Origin: a virus | DNA: 64,000 nucleotides | Direction: 5' to 3' (one strand) | Virus record (IMG/VR): IMGVR_UViG_3300031788_000002 | Coordinates: 62,001 to 126,000 of that record | Part shown: piece by piece, positions 52,917 to 61,606 of the stretch | Position numbering within the stretch: the first letter of the stretch is position 1 | How the letters are laid out: each line of letters begins with the position of its first letter | The notes under the pieces: model-generated | Seen by the model: the letters and a program-made list of their open reading frames with translations, nothing else | Database searches by the model: none | What the model was told of the DNA's origin: nothing | Position numbers and translations under genes: made by a program

Positions 52917-53549
52917 ATGGCTCTGGGTGCGCTCAAAAGCGGTACGTTGGGCGGCTTCAACGTGGGCCTCGCGGTGGCGGTTGGGTTTTTGGTACCTCTT
53001 GGCATCCAAATCGACGCGCTCATCGCGGCGGGCCTAGGCCCCTTTCAGCTCGACATCAGCGCGCGCCTCATGGCGACGCTGTCCATGTCGGTGGGCCTGA
53101 GCATTCAGGTGGGTAACCCCTTCGCTGGGATTCAAGCGGTGCTCATGGCGCTCGCCAACATTCAAGTGGCGTTGTCCCTAGCCCTCGAATTTCCTATCCC
53201 CTCAATTCAAATTGGTGTGCAGCTCAGCGCTTCCATCGCGTTGGCGGGCACGCTGTCGATTCAGCTGGGGGGCTTGCAATTGGCTATTCAGCTGGCTCTC
53301 GCGATCAAAATCCCTGCGCTACGTGCTACGGCGCAACTCGCCGCCAGTTTAAACGCCGGCCCCGTATTCGCGTTTACCTTCGCCGGGGATTCCTTGGCGA
53401 CCACGGGCACGGAGGTGAACGGCTTATTTGCCGGGGGTCTTATTGACGGTACCAACGTCATTCAGCCTAGCGATCCCGTTTTTGGTATCGTGCTGCTAAG
53501 CGCAGCGCCTTCAGTTCAAGCATCGTTCGATGTACTCTTTCAGGTATAG
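52917..53549 (+). CDS. hydrophobic beta-repeat virion protein
   Basis: The 210-residue protein is almost free of charges and made of repeating hydrophobic strands, for example LSMSVGLSIQVG, GVQLSASIALAG and GTLSIQLGGLQLAIQLALAI. It is not a simple transmembrane protein, because short polar breaks recur every 8-12 residues. Its position right after the spike suggests a baseplate or spike-associated part. No family was recognised. Confidence 0.5.
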   Translation: MALGALKSGTLGGFNVGLAVAVGFLVPLGIQIDALIAAGLGPFQLDISARLMATLSMSVGLSIQVGNPFAGIQAVLMALANIQVALSLALEFPIPSIQIGVQLSASIALAGTLSIQLGGLQLAIQLALAIKIPALRATAQLAASLNAGPVFAFTFAGDSLATTGTEVNGLFAGGLIDGTNVIQPSDPVFGIVLLSAAPSVQASFDVLFQV

Positions 53550-53554
53550 AAACC

Positions 53555-55882
53555 ATGATGCAGCCTCTTTTCTACGCCCCCGAAGTGTTCATCGAGAAAA
53601 GCGCGGGCGAGGTCGATCTTCCAGACGATCCGAATCAGTGGCCGCAACAGATTCTTCAAGAGCTCTACAAGCAAGTCCCCTACATTACCGATTACCAACC
53701 CCATGTGCGCATGGCGAGCGTGGACGCGGAACGGGGGTACGGGCTAGGGCACGTCGAGATCCAGAACCAAACAGAAGCCCCGATGGATACGCCGCAGGAT
53801 CAATTGGATTCGGCGGGCATCCGTACGGTGCGCATCCCCTTCATCATCCGGGAAAAGAAGCTCAGCCCCTTCGACTTGCTGATCAATGATACCGGCGCGA
53901 CCATCCCGCTGACGGAAAACCGGCTGCGTCAGGCGCTCTTTCGGCCCCAGGCATTTGACGTCACCAGCCGAACGCCGGGGGATCAGAGCATGATTGGTCA
54001 GCTCTACCCACCCTACCGTCAGAACTACGGGTTTGGTGGGGGCGGCATCGCGATGAACGCGGCCGGCGGGATGGGCATTGGCAAGGTGGGCATGAAGCTC
54101 GCGGCCGCGGACGAAGCGTCCAGTGCCTTCGAAGCGTTCATTCTGAGCGCTGCGGAGAAGGACGCGAACGTCCTCACACAATCAGCGCGCGAGCACATCA
54201 AGCCGAAGAACTTTGCAATCCCGAAGGGCGAAGGCCCCGGCGGTACAGGCAAGTACCCTATCGAGAACGCGACCCATGCGAAGGCTGCGCTGTCGATGGT
54301 CGGCGCTCACGGCTCACCCGCGGAGAAGACCAGGGTCTATTCGGCGGTGGCCAAGAAGTATCCGGGGATTGCCGCGAGGTCGTTGGTGCCTGCGGTCAAA
54401 GTGGATGCAAAAAAAGAAGCCTCGGTGCTGCTTGCCATCCTCCCCACCTTGGACGGTTTCGATGCGGAGCATGCCGCAAACGAAGTAAATGCCCTAGGCC
54501 CCAACGCATTTTCTCGGATCAAGGTAGCGTCCTCTCGTTTCTACGACGCGCTGCGACTGGTACTTGCCGCGCAGGAGCAGACGAAGCACGCGGCGTGGGA
54601 GCAGTGGCTCAAGCCCGACGTGGTCCAAGTGCAAAAAGCCGTGGAGGGCTACAAGGTAAAGACGGCGAGCCGCCGGTACTGGGATCCGCAAGAAGCGTTG
54701 ATGAATCGCGGGGACGTGGTGCGGAGCTTCGGGACCAAGGTGGCCATGCAGGCGGATCTGACCGGTTGCTGCACACTAGGTACGAACCTGCAGAAGACGG
54801 CGGAGGACGCACCCGCGACGGCATCGGTGGTGACCAAGCCCGGGATGTACAAGGTCATGGACAGCGGGGGCAAAGAGCAATTGGGGTACGTGGTGCCTCA
54901 GCTGGTCGATGTGCATGGATCCGAGATTCCGATCGCCTTGTTCACCAACGGCAGCACGGTCGCGGTGCAGAGCGACATTCATGGCGTACCTGCGGGGGGC
55001 GCCAACGTGAGCTTGCCTTCGGGGCCCATTGGGCAGCACGGCACGTTTTACACCGAGCGCGACGGGGGCGTTCGTATGACGGTGCCCTTCGATTTGCAGG
55101 ACTCGGTGACGCAAGGCGATCAACCCCGAGTGTACAACGGCACGACGTTCGGGGGCGACAAGGTCACGCTGTCCGTGCAGCCCAACCTGGTCGACGTGAC
55201 CCCCGTGGACAACGGCCGGGTGTTGATCCCCGCGGAGTGGAAGTGGCTGCCCCTTGATGGCGCCGATCACATTTCGCTCTTGAGCAGTGAGGAAGCCACG
55301 GCAGCCAACCCCGAGAGCAAGCTGGCGCACGTTGAGGTGGTCTCCGACGGAATGTCCTTTACTCTGCGGGGGACGCCTCTGACCAAGATCGCGACGGAGC
55401 AGCGCAGCTTCTTGTCCCTGGATGACGCGATCTTTCTCCTCGCGGGGCTTGGGGTGGAGATGAATTACGCCGCGGAGAAGCTGGCCGCGGCGGTGGCCTT
55501 CAGCCGGCCGGAGCCGATCAAGGTGGCGTGCTTGGTTGCTCCGAAGGGCGATCAGATGAAGCAGGCCCTCGAGAAGGCGGCTGGAATTGTGGGTGCCATA
55601 GCCGGTTTCAAACAGCCGCTCCTTCTCAAAGAAGCGGCGAGCTTCCCCGATCCGCAGATGGTTGACACGGTCTTGAGCCTCGGGTTCATCAATCCCGAGA
55701 ACATCATGACCTTTGTTAGCTACCTTCCGGACATCGAAGACGTGCAGACGAAGATGTGTGAGTTGCTCTTCGCCGTGCGCTGCGGTCTCTCGAACGTGCC
55801 GCAGTCGGCACTCGAGCGCGCAGTGCGGTCGACGGAAGAGGTCATTGAGGGTCTCAAGATCCTCGGTTTCCAAGGTTCCTAA
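53555..55882 (+). CDS. large virion protein with KTA motifs and an embedded conserved motif
   Basis: The 775-residue protein follows the spike cluster. Residues 1-170 look folded. Near residues 208-270 it contains SAREHIKPKNFAIPKGEG and HAKAALSMVGAHGSPAEKTR ending VAKKYPG. This block resembles the short motif found in phage and host proteins related to DUF6582. Two Lys-Thr-Ala sites (VKTASRRY, QKTAEDA) and alanine-rich helices follow, then a beta-rich part and a helical end. A baseplate or head-internal role is inferred; cleavage at the KTA sites would split it. Confidence 0.5.
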   Translation: MMQPLFYAPEVFIEKSAGEVDLPDDPNQWPQQILQELYKQVPYITDYQPHVRMASVDAERGYGLGHVEIQNQTEAPMDTPQDQLDSAGIRTVRIPFIIREKKLSPFDLLINDTGATIPLTENRLRQALFRPQAFDVTSRTPGDQSMIGQLYPPYRQNYGFGGGGIAMNAAGGMGIGKVGMKLAAADEASSAFEAFILSAAEKDANVLTQSAREHIKPKNFAIPKGEGPGGTGKYPIENATHAKAALSMVGAHGSPAEKTRVYSAVAKKYPGIAARSLVPAVKVDAKKEASVLLAILPTLDGFDAEHAANEVNALGPNAFSRIKVASSRFYDALRLVLAAQEQTKHAAWEQWLKPDVVQVQKAVEGYKVKTASRRYWDPQEALMNRGDVVRSFGTKVAMQADLTGCCTLGTNLQKTAEDAPATASVVTKPGMYKVMDSGGKEQLGYVVPQLVDVHGSEIPIALFTNGSTVAVQSDIHGVPAGGANVSLPSGPIGQHGTFYTERDGGVRMTVPFDLQDSVTQGDQPRVYNGTTFGGDKVTLSVQPNLVDVTPVDNGRVLIPAEWKWLPLDGADHISLLSSEEATAANPESKLAHVEVVSDGMSFTLRGTPLTKIATEQRSFLSLDDAIFLLAGLGVEMNYAAEKLAAAVAFSRPEPIKVACLVAPKGDQMKQALEKAAGIVGAIAGFKQPLLLKEAASFPDPQMVDTVLSLGFINPENIMTFVSYLPDIEDVQTKMCELLFAVRCGLSNVPQSALERAVRSTEEVIEGLKILGFQGS

Positions 55883-55895
55883 ATCAGGAGCTAAC

Positions 55896-55938
55896 GTTCG
55901 TGCTCCGAGCCCCGCCACCGGCGGCGTGGAGCACGAAC
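55896..55938. repeat. long two-tier inverted repeat between virion genes
   Basis: An 11-base perfect inverted repeat, GTTCGTGCTCC at 55896-55906 and GGAGCACGAAC at 55928-55938, encloses a second inverted repeat CCGCC/GGCGG at 55912-55924. The structure lies in the gap between two plus-strand genes. There is no T-run after it, so it may be a processing site, a weak terminator or a binding site. Confidence 0.6.
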
Positions 55939-55973
55939 ACCAATTCACCTCTTTCGCAGTGTAGACTGCCCAG

Positions 55974-56909
55974 GTGATTCGAAGAAGCCCCGCGGAGTAC
56001 TACATCAAGTACCTCATGCTGCTACCCGACAAGCTGTCGGACGCCGACATTGTTCGGACCTTGAGGGAACACCAACTGGATTACCCAGGAGCGAGTTACT
56101 TGACGAAGCTGCGCGCGGGCTTGCGCCCGCCGACGCCCTTTCGTCCGCTGATGGCGAGCGATGTCCCTTCCTACCGCTTTTTACAGAGGCATCGGGTCCA
56201 CCATCTCTTCTTCCGAAATACCTACACGTTCGAAGCGCTGGAGATGTTGACCACGCCCCGCTCGAAGGAGCTGATCGAGTCCCTCATCTTGGCGGAAGAA
56301 CCCTTAATGAGCATCTGCCTTCGCTTGCGACGGTTTGGCGTTCATGTGAATCCTAAGTCGGTGGAGTACTACGAGCACTTCTTCTTCAACACGAGCCTCG
56401 TAGACCACACGGAGCTTCGCGCGCTCATATCGATTCGCGTGGAAGACATGGCGGCCGGAAGCAACCCGGATGCGGAGACCCTGGTGCGCTACAAAGCGAT
56501 GCAGCGGGCTTTGTACAACGACCCGCGCTACGTAGCGGTGAACGCTGTATCCCCTCAGATCGCAGCGATGCGTCTTCAGATGCGCCACGGCTTGATGCCA
56601 AATCGCATTGAACGAATGAAGCTAGCGCAGAGCGTTCAGCAAATGGCGATGACCGCGTTGTCCGACACGTTGCAGCGAGGGGGTCCGGAGTACACCACGC
56701 AGGCGCGGGATCTTGCGTCGGTGGCAAAAGACTTGAGCACCATCATTCGTGAAGCGGGCGGGGAGAACACGCAGCTCAACGAAAGCTTGCAGCGAATTGC
56801 GCTCAGTAACGATACGACCGAAGTGCAGAACATCCGACAGTTGCCCGGGGGGCAATATGAAGATAGTGTCACGATCACTTCCGTTGAGGTGATGAATGAC
56901 AAGCGCTGA
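55974..56909 (+). CDS. virion/packaging-cluster hypothetical protein, possibly DNA-binding
   Basis: The 311-residue product starts at a GTG. It is mostly helical, with a first part SDADIVRTLREHQLDYPG, a helix-rich middle holding LAEEPLMSICLRLRRFGV that could be a helix-turn-helix, and a Gln/Thr-rich end. It lies two genes before the large terminase, so a small-terminase-like role is possible but not supported by a family match. The stop overlaps the next gene by 14 bases. Confidence 0.45.
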   Translation: MIRRSPAEYYIKYLMLLPDKLSDADIVRTLREHQLDYPGASYLTKLRAGLRPPTPFRPLMASDVPSYRFLQRHRVHHLFFRNTYTFEALEMLTTPRSKELIESLILAEEPLMSICLRLRRFGVHVNPKSVEYYEHFFFNTSLVDHTELRALISIRVEDMAAGSNPDAETLVRYKAMQRALYNDPRYVAVNAVSPQIAAMRLQMRHGLMPNRIERMKLAQSVQQMAMTALSDTLQRGGPEYTTQARDLASVAKDLSTIIREAGGENTQLNESLQRIALSNDTTEVQNIRQLPGGQYEDSVTITSVEVMNDKR

Positions 56910-57363
56910 GCGTACGGTGCAGGTGTCGCAGGTAGATAAGGGCAATGCTGCTACCGCGTTTTCGGGTACGGGGGACATGCTTTTGCCCGCAGTGCTGTCC
57001 TTTGTATCCACGGGCTACCGCTACTTCTTAGAGGAGCACGCCCTCGTGGAGCGTGACCTCGTGGTGCATTTCTTTACGACGGAGCAGCAACAAAAAACGT
57101 GGGATGTTAATGCGCTGGAGCAATGGTGGTTGAACACATTTGCGTGCACATTGAGCGCGGTCGCCTGTGATTACTTTCAAGCGGGGCCCCCGCGCATTAT
57201 GGCCAAGTACACAAAGGAAGTAGCGAGCTGGTGGTTTAAGGCGCAGGGGTTTGACCACCTTCTGGATTTGTCCGCGTTCCTTCACGTTTTCTTCGAGCGG
57301 CTTGACGAAACACTTCACGCTGAGCTTCTTGCACCTGGCGCACTTCCACCCGGTAGGGTTTAA
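56896..57363 (+). CDS. hypothetical protein upstream of terminase
   Basis: The 155-residue protein is mixed, with a hydrophobic helical core (MLLPAVLSFVSTGYRYFLEE), a C-terminal ALLAPGALPPGRV-like tail and several aromatic residues. The last 128 bases overlap a minus-strand frame that also looks coding. No family was recognised. Its place suggests a packaging accessory. Confidence 0.5.
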   Translation: MTSAERTVQVSQVDKGNAATAFSGTGDMLLPAVLSFVSTGYRYFLEEHALVERDLVVHFFTTEQQQKTWDVNALEQWWLNTFACTLSAVACDYFQAGPPRIMAKYTKEVASWWFKAQGFDHLLDLSAFLHVFFERLDETLHAELLAPGALPPGRV

Positions 57364-57628
57364 GAGCAAACTCCACGTGCTCTCTTGTGAAACGTACATG
57401 CACGGCGCGCCAGCCAAGCCCCAAAGCAACCTGTCGGATAATGGCGCGGATGGACGTGTGTAGGTCCTTGGGCAATGAGGCAATCTGAAGCTTGGCGTGG
57501 TGCTCGCGTTTCTTGTCGTCGGTATCGAGGGACCAGCCACCAGGAAAGTGAGGGCCGCCGGAGCTCAACCAGCGCCAAACTTCCTGAAGGGCCTCTTGGG
57601 GGTCGGCTGTTTCTTCTTGAGGTTCCAT
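57236..57628 (-). CDS. antisense hypothetical protein overlapping neighbours
   Basis: This 130-residue frame starts at 57628, back to back with the terminase start on the shared CCATGG, and runs into the 3' end of the plus-strand gene by 128 bases. It is the only open frame across 57364-57626, and its charged, helical composition (REHHAKLQIASLPKDLHTS, VEVRQVQEAQREVFRQAARR) looks coding. No Shine-Dalgarno is visible upstream. If real, it is a convergent, antisense-overlapping gene. Confidence 0.5.
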   Translation of the reverse strand: MEPQEETADPQEALQEVWRWLSSGGPHFPGGWSLDTDDKKREHHAKLQIASLPKDLHTSIRAIIRQVALGLGWRAVHVRFTREHVEFALKPYRVEVRQVQEAQREVFRQAARRKREGTRTNPEGGQTPAP

Positions 57629-59402
57629 GGGTAACGCAGCTTTAGCCTACGATGACGATGATCTGGACGACACGTGGGATGGGGAAGAACCCTGGACACC
57701 CGAAGTCTTACCCGAGGAAGAGCCCCTTGAAGTAACCGCGCTTCAAAAGGTTGCGCCCGTCTTACCCATGATGCGCCCGTCACAATTCACGGCGCGGGCG
57801 TTCGTCCTACCAAAGGATGATGGAATGGGGTCAGGTCCTTTCTCTTTCAAAGGGAGACGGCATCTTCCTCGCCTTTACGATACGCCCGCACGCCGCGTTC
57901 TTCTATGCTGCGCACGACAAGTTGAAAAGTCGACAGCGTTAGGTAACCGCGCGCTGTGTTACTCAGCGCTCGTTCCTTCCATCCGCATTCTATACGTGAG
58001 CCCCTCGGGGTCGCAGACCAAAAACTTCTCACGGGATCGTATTAAGGAGCCTATCGAGACCAGCGAGCTTTTGCGCCAATTCACGACGCGCATGCTGTCG
58101 CAAAACGTCTTCGATAAGCAGTTCATCAACCGGTCGATGATCACGATGCGCTACGCGTATCTGAATGCAGACCGCGCCCGCGGTATCCCCGCCTGGCAGC
58201 TTTACTTGGATGAGATCCAGGATATTTTGCGCAGTTGCATCCCTGTTCTTGAGCAGTGCACGTCCCACGCACCCGATCGATGGAAGAGCTTTGTGTACGC
58301 CGGTACACCGAAGAGCCTCGACAACGTAATCGAGGAATACCGGGCCAATAAAAGCACGCAGGGGGAGTGGGTTGTTCCTTGCGAAGGGTGTAACACGTGG
58401 AACGTCCTCGGCGAGAAGAACATTGGTAAGAAGGGGCCCATTTGTAGCAAGTGCGGTAAGGCGATTGACCCGCAAGGAGAGCGCGCCCAGTGGGCCTGGA
58501 TGGTTACGCCGGATGAAGAGCGTATCCATGTTCCCTTTGAGAGCTACCGCATTTCGCAGTTGATGGTGCCTTGGAAGATTCGAAACTGGCACGAAGTTCT
58601 GCACGACTACGTTAACCATCCCCGCGCGCAGTTCATGAACGAATGCCTCGGCATTTCGTTTGAGTCGGGGACCCGGCCGCTAAATCAAGCGCAGCTTCGC
58701 GTGCAGTGCGGTACGCACTCCATGAGCGAGCTTGAATCCTTGCGGCATCGCTCCTTGGCGGAGCCTTTTTTCTTTGGCGTGGATTGGGGGTCTGGGGATA
58801 GCGCTTACACAGTTCTGACCATCGCGACGTACGTGAACGATCGCTTTCGGGTGATCTTCATGCACCGCTTCGTCGGCGAGGATGCGGACCCCGACGTTCA
58901 GGTTAAGAAGATTATCGAGATGGGGCATCACTTCAACGTGGCCACCATCGGTGCCGACCGTGGGTATGGCTTTGGTATGAACAGCCGCCTTGTACGCGCT
59001 TTTGGTAACAAACGCGTTCATCAATTTCAGCACTTGGGCAAGCTTACGAAGAAGGTGATCTTCGATCCCAAGTTGATGTACTGGAAGATGCACCGCACCG
59101 CGGTGATGAGCGATATCTTCGAGGCTATTAAAAAAGGCAAGGCGGAGTTTCCCCGATGGGATGAGTTCAAGAAGCCTTATGCCGAAGACTTCACGAGCAT
59201 CTACAGTGAGTACAACGAACGCCTACGAATGATCCAATACGACCATAAGCGTGGGAGCCCTGACGATTCATTTCATTCGTTTATGTACGCGTGGCTTTCC
59301 TCTATGATCATGATCCCACGCCCGGACATCATTGCGCCGTCGCAGGAAAGCGAAGACGGTAAAGTGCTATCGCCTTACACGGGCCCCGTTTATCAGGGCT
59401 AA
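57627..59402 (+). CDS. terminase large subunit
   Basis: The 591-residue protein has an ATPase domain with Walker A CARQVEKST (residues 95-103, Glu in place of the usual Gly), Walker B LYLDEIQDI (192-200), a zinc ribbon CEGCNTW...CSKCGKAI between the domains, and a nuclease domain starting FFGVDWGSGDSAY and continuing TIGADRGYG and SPDDSFHSFMYAW, with Asp residues expected for the RNase H-like packaging nuclease. It cuts and pumps DNA into the prohead. GAGG lies before the ATG. Confidence 0.88.
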   Translation: MGNAALAYDDDDLDDTWDGEEPWTPEVLPEEEPLEVTALQKVAPVLPMMRPSQFTARAFVLPKDDGMGSGPFSFKGRRHLPRLYDTPARRVLLCCARQVEKSTALGNRALCYSALVPSIRILYVSPSGSQTKNFSRDRIKEPIETSELLRQFTTRMLSQNVFDKQFINRSMITMRYAYLNADRARGIPAWQLYLDEIQDILRSCIPVLEQCTSHAPDRWKSFVYAGTPKSLDNVIEEYRANKSTQGEWVVPCEGCNTWNVLGEKNIGKKGPICSKCGKAIDPQGERAQWAWMVTPDEERIHVPFESYRISQLMVPWKIRNWHEVLHDYVNHPRAQFMNECLGISFESGTRPLNQAQLRVQCGTHSMSELESLRHRSLAEPFFFGVDWGSGDSAYTVLTIATYVNDRFRVIFMHRFVGEDADPDVQVKKIIEMGHHFNVATIGADRGYGFGMNSRLVRAFGNKRVHQFQHLGKLTKKVIFDPKLMYWKMHRTAVMSDIFEAIKKGKAEFPRWDEFKKPYAEDFTSIYSEYNERLRMIQYDHKRGSPDDSFHSFMYAWLSSMIMIPRPDIIAPSQESEDGKVLSPYTGPVYQG

Positions 59403-60103
59403 TGCACATAGTGATTGAGTCGGCGTAAGACGTTGGTGTCGGTTTCAGGAAAGATTGTGGTAGCTGCGGTGCGCCCGCGCCGGCGGAGCACGTAGATGTA
59501 GGCTGCTTCGCGCAAAGAGCGTCGAGCGGCGGCAAGCTCCGCTTGTGCTTCTTTTAGCTCGAGATCCATGAACGGGACGCTGAAGCGCTGGTAGAGGCGC
59601 TCGGCCAATTCCAGGAGCTCTCGCCAGGGTTCGGGGTTGCCTGTGTACAGCTCCAGCAAATCGAAGAGCTCTTCATGAATGCCGAACAAGAGGGTGCACC
59701 AATCCGCCACTTCCAGGACTTCTGTGGGTACGTCGGCGAGCGCATCATGAACGCGGCCCGCGAGGTCGAGGATGCTTTCTCGGTCGTACGGAAGCGTGGG
59801 CGCGTTCAATCCGTGAAGGCGTTCGAGTCGGATAAGCCGGCGCTCCAAGCGGTCTTCGCGAGCATGCTCTAATAAGCGCCGCGTCTCACTGGGCGCATTG
59901 ACCACCCCGGTTTGGCGCAGAGCCGCCAGCATCTGCACTTCATCTCTCTCCAGGTAGACCGTAACTTCGATCGGGTTGTTGCAGCGACGCAGCTCTCCTG
60001 TACGCACGAATCGCCGCGCTTGCCGGTAACTTATATGAAGAATCTCTGCGGCTTGCGCGAGCGTTACCCAGTTTGGATTTCTTCCCATGCGTTCTTGGGA
60101 CAT
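59399..60103 (-). CDS. MerR/excisionase-type helix-turn-helix protein
   Basis: The 234-residue protein begins with a winged helix-turn-helix of the HTH_17/MerR type: WVTLAQAAEILHISYRQARR followed by FVRTGELR and a beta wing (EVTVYLERDEV). The rest is a charged, long helical region with likely coiled coil. ATG 60088 is a possible alternative start. It lies antisense between terminase and a plus-strand virion gene, so it could be a transcription regulator or small-terminase-like protein. Confidence 0.6.
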   Translation of the reverse strand: MSQERMGRNPNWVTLAQAAEILHISYRQARRFVRTGELRRCNNPIEVTVYLERDEVQMLAALRQTGVVNAPSETRRLLEHAREDRLERRLIRLERLHGLNAPTLPYDRESILDLAGRVHDALADVPTEVLEVADWCTLLFGIHEELFDLLELYTGNPEPWRELLELAERLYQRFSVPFMDLELKEAQAELAAARRSLREAAYIYVLRRRGRTAATTIFPETDTNVLRRLNHYVH

Positions 60104-60122
60104 GTACCCTCTAGTAGCACCT

Positions 60123-61094
60123 ATGAGCCAGTACGATCTACCGCCGCAAACCCTGTTGCAACAATCCTCGGCGCGGCCTGTCAGCGGGGAAGAACTGGAG
60201 ACATACGGAAAGCATGCGGCCGATGCTTACGGGCGGGGAGATTACGAAACCCTCAGCGAGGCCATTGTGGACACGGTGAAGACCGCGGGTCTTTCTCCTG
60301 CGCAGGTTCAACGCGTGGTGGAGTTTACGAACACCGCGGCTTTTTTGACGGAGTTCAATAAGGAGGGCGCCGCAAGTAAGTACGTTGTATTCAACGGAGG
60401 GCCGGCGCGCTTCAACGAGGTTATTCAAGACTTGAACGATGGGGGTGGGGGCACGGTGTTCGATCGGGGAATACTCGATTACTCACACACCCCCGACGTG
60501 AAGACGGCGTCGCGGAAGCAACAGGCGTTGGAGAAGACGGCGGCGGCAGAAGCCGACGATGTCTTGGCGCGCGCTTTCCGTGTTGAATGCGCTGCGTCCC
60601 CTTTGCCTTACGCAAACCCCCTCGCGGATGTTCATGATCTTTGCGAGAAGCTGGCCGCGGCACGGGACGGGCACACCGCGCAAATAAATGAGCTCGAGCT
60701 TGATCTGAGCGCAGTGTCCGAAGAGATGTACCAGCACGTAAAACAGGCAGCCCTCGAGGGTGTTTCCCTTGGCTCGGTAGTGCAGGCGTGGGACTTGGCA
60801 TTGCAACCTGACCCAGTCCTGGTCAAGGCGGCCTTTGCGCTGATGGGACCTCGACTTCAAGCCGACGTGTTCGGTTCGTGGAATGCACTGGGTGCCTCCT
60901 TTGAGAAAACCGCAGCGGTGGGGGCAATGGTTAACGCGGAACACCCTATTGTGGTGGCCTTCGATGCCTACTGCGACCTCGTTACCAAGCTCGCGCACCT
61001 GCGCGCGGCGCAGGGCGACATGCTGGCGGGCATCGATCAGCTTCAGGCGTTCGAACGTTCCGTAGCGCGTAACTACAGTGAGGTGGTGGCGTGA
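60123..61094 (+). CDS. virion protein with four KTA motifs
   Basis: The ATG at 60123 was chosen because earlier in-frame starts (60087, 60102) would overlap the divergent HTH gene. The 323-residue product has an N-terminal PQ-rich start, a folded region with KTA sites (VKTAGLS, VKTASRK, EKTAAAE, EKTAAVG) and a helical end. The motif and the position among head genes suggest a head-assembly or internal-head protein. No family was recognised. Confidence 0.5.
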   Translation: MSQYDLPPQTLLQQSSARPVSGEELETYGKHAADAYGRGDYETLSEAIVDTVKTAGLSPAQVQRVVEFTNTAAFLTEFNKEGAASKYVVFNGGPARFNEVIQDLNDGGGGTVFDRGILDYSHTPDVKTASRKQQALEKTAAAEADDVLARAFRVECAASPLPYANPLADVHDLCEKLAAARDGHTAQINELELDLSAVSEEMYQHVKQAALEGVSLGSVVQAWDLALQPDPVLVKAAFALMGPRLQADVFGSWNALGASFEKTAAVGAMVNAEHPIVVAFDAYCDLVTKLAHLRAAQGDMLAGIDQLQAFERSVARNYSEVVA

Positions 61095-61597
61095 ACCCGT
61101 TGGATCTGTACTTGCTGAGCAAACACGCTGATGCGCCACAAGCAGGGGGTTGGGGGCCAACGCTGCGCAATGCTGCCATTCAAACCGGCGTGGGGTTGGC
61201 GGTAGCGGGTGCTCCCCTGGCCGCCAGTCATGTGTACAACGCGGTAACCAAGCGCCATCACTTCAACAAAATGATGGAGCACAACGAAGACTTGCAGGCG
61301 TACCACGCGCAAGACCCGGCGCGCTTCAATCAGCTCTTCACGTCATTGCACGGCATGAACCCCGAGTTCGCCGCCGACCCTATTGTGGCGGGTTCTTACA
61401 TGCGCCAGATGGCCGCCCACCCCGCAGGCGCGGGCAAAGCCTTGGTTGAAGCACGCGGTGCAGCCAAAGCGTTGCCCACGCATCCTTTGTCTGACGTGAT
61501 GAAGGGGATGGCGCCCACGATGGGTAAGGCCATTGCAGAGGGTACGGCGCCCAAGGCGCGGGCGGCACAAGTTCCTCCTGATGTAGCCACGGGCTGA
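61091..61597 (+). CDS. small virion-cluster protein
   Basis: The start is a GTG that overlaps the upstream stop as GTGA. The 168-residue product has one hydrophobic helix near residues 28-48 (NAAIQTGVGLAVAGAPLAAS), a helical charged middle (HHFNKMMEHNEDLQAYHAQD) and an Ala/Pro-rich end. A head or internal virion protein next to the protease is possible. No family was recognised. Confidence 0.5.
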   Translation: MNPLDLYLLSKHADAPQAGGWGPTLRNAAIQTGVGLAVAGAPLAASHVYNAVTKRHHFNKMMEHNEDLQAYHAQDPARFNQLFTSLHGMNPEFAADPIVAGSYMRQMAAHPAGAGKALVEARGAAKALPTHPLSDVMKGMAPTMGKAIAEGTAPKARAAQVPPDVATG

Positions 61598-61606
61598 GCA
61601 CGGCGC

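Noticed and set aside
54776-55948. 390-residue minus-strand frame opposite the KTA-bearing virion protein
   Set aside because: The plus-strand product fits the operon, motif set and ribosome-binding pattern; the minus frame is a long antisense shadow caused by GC-rich third positions.
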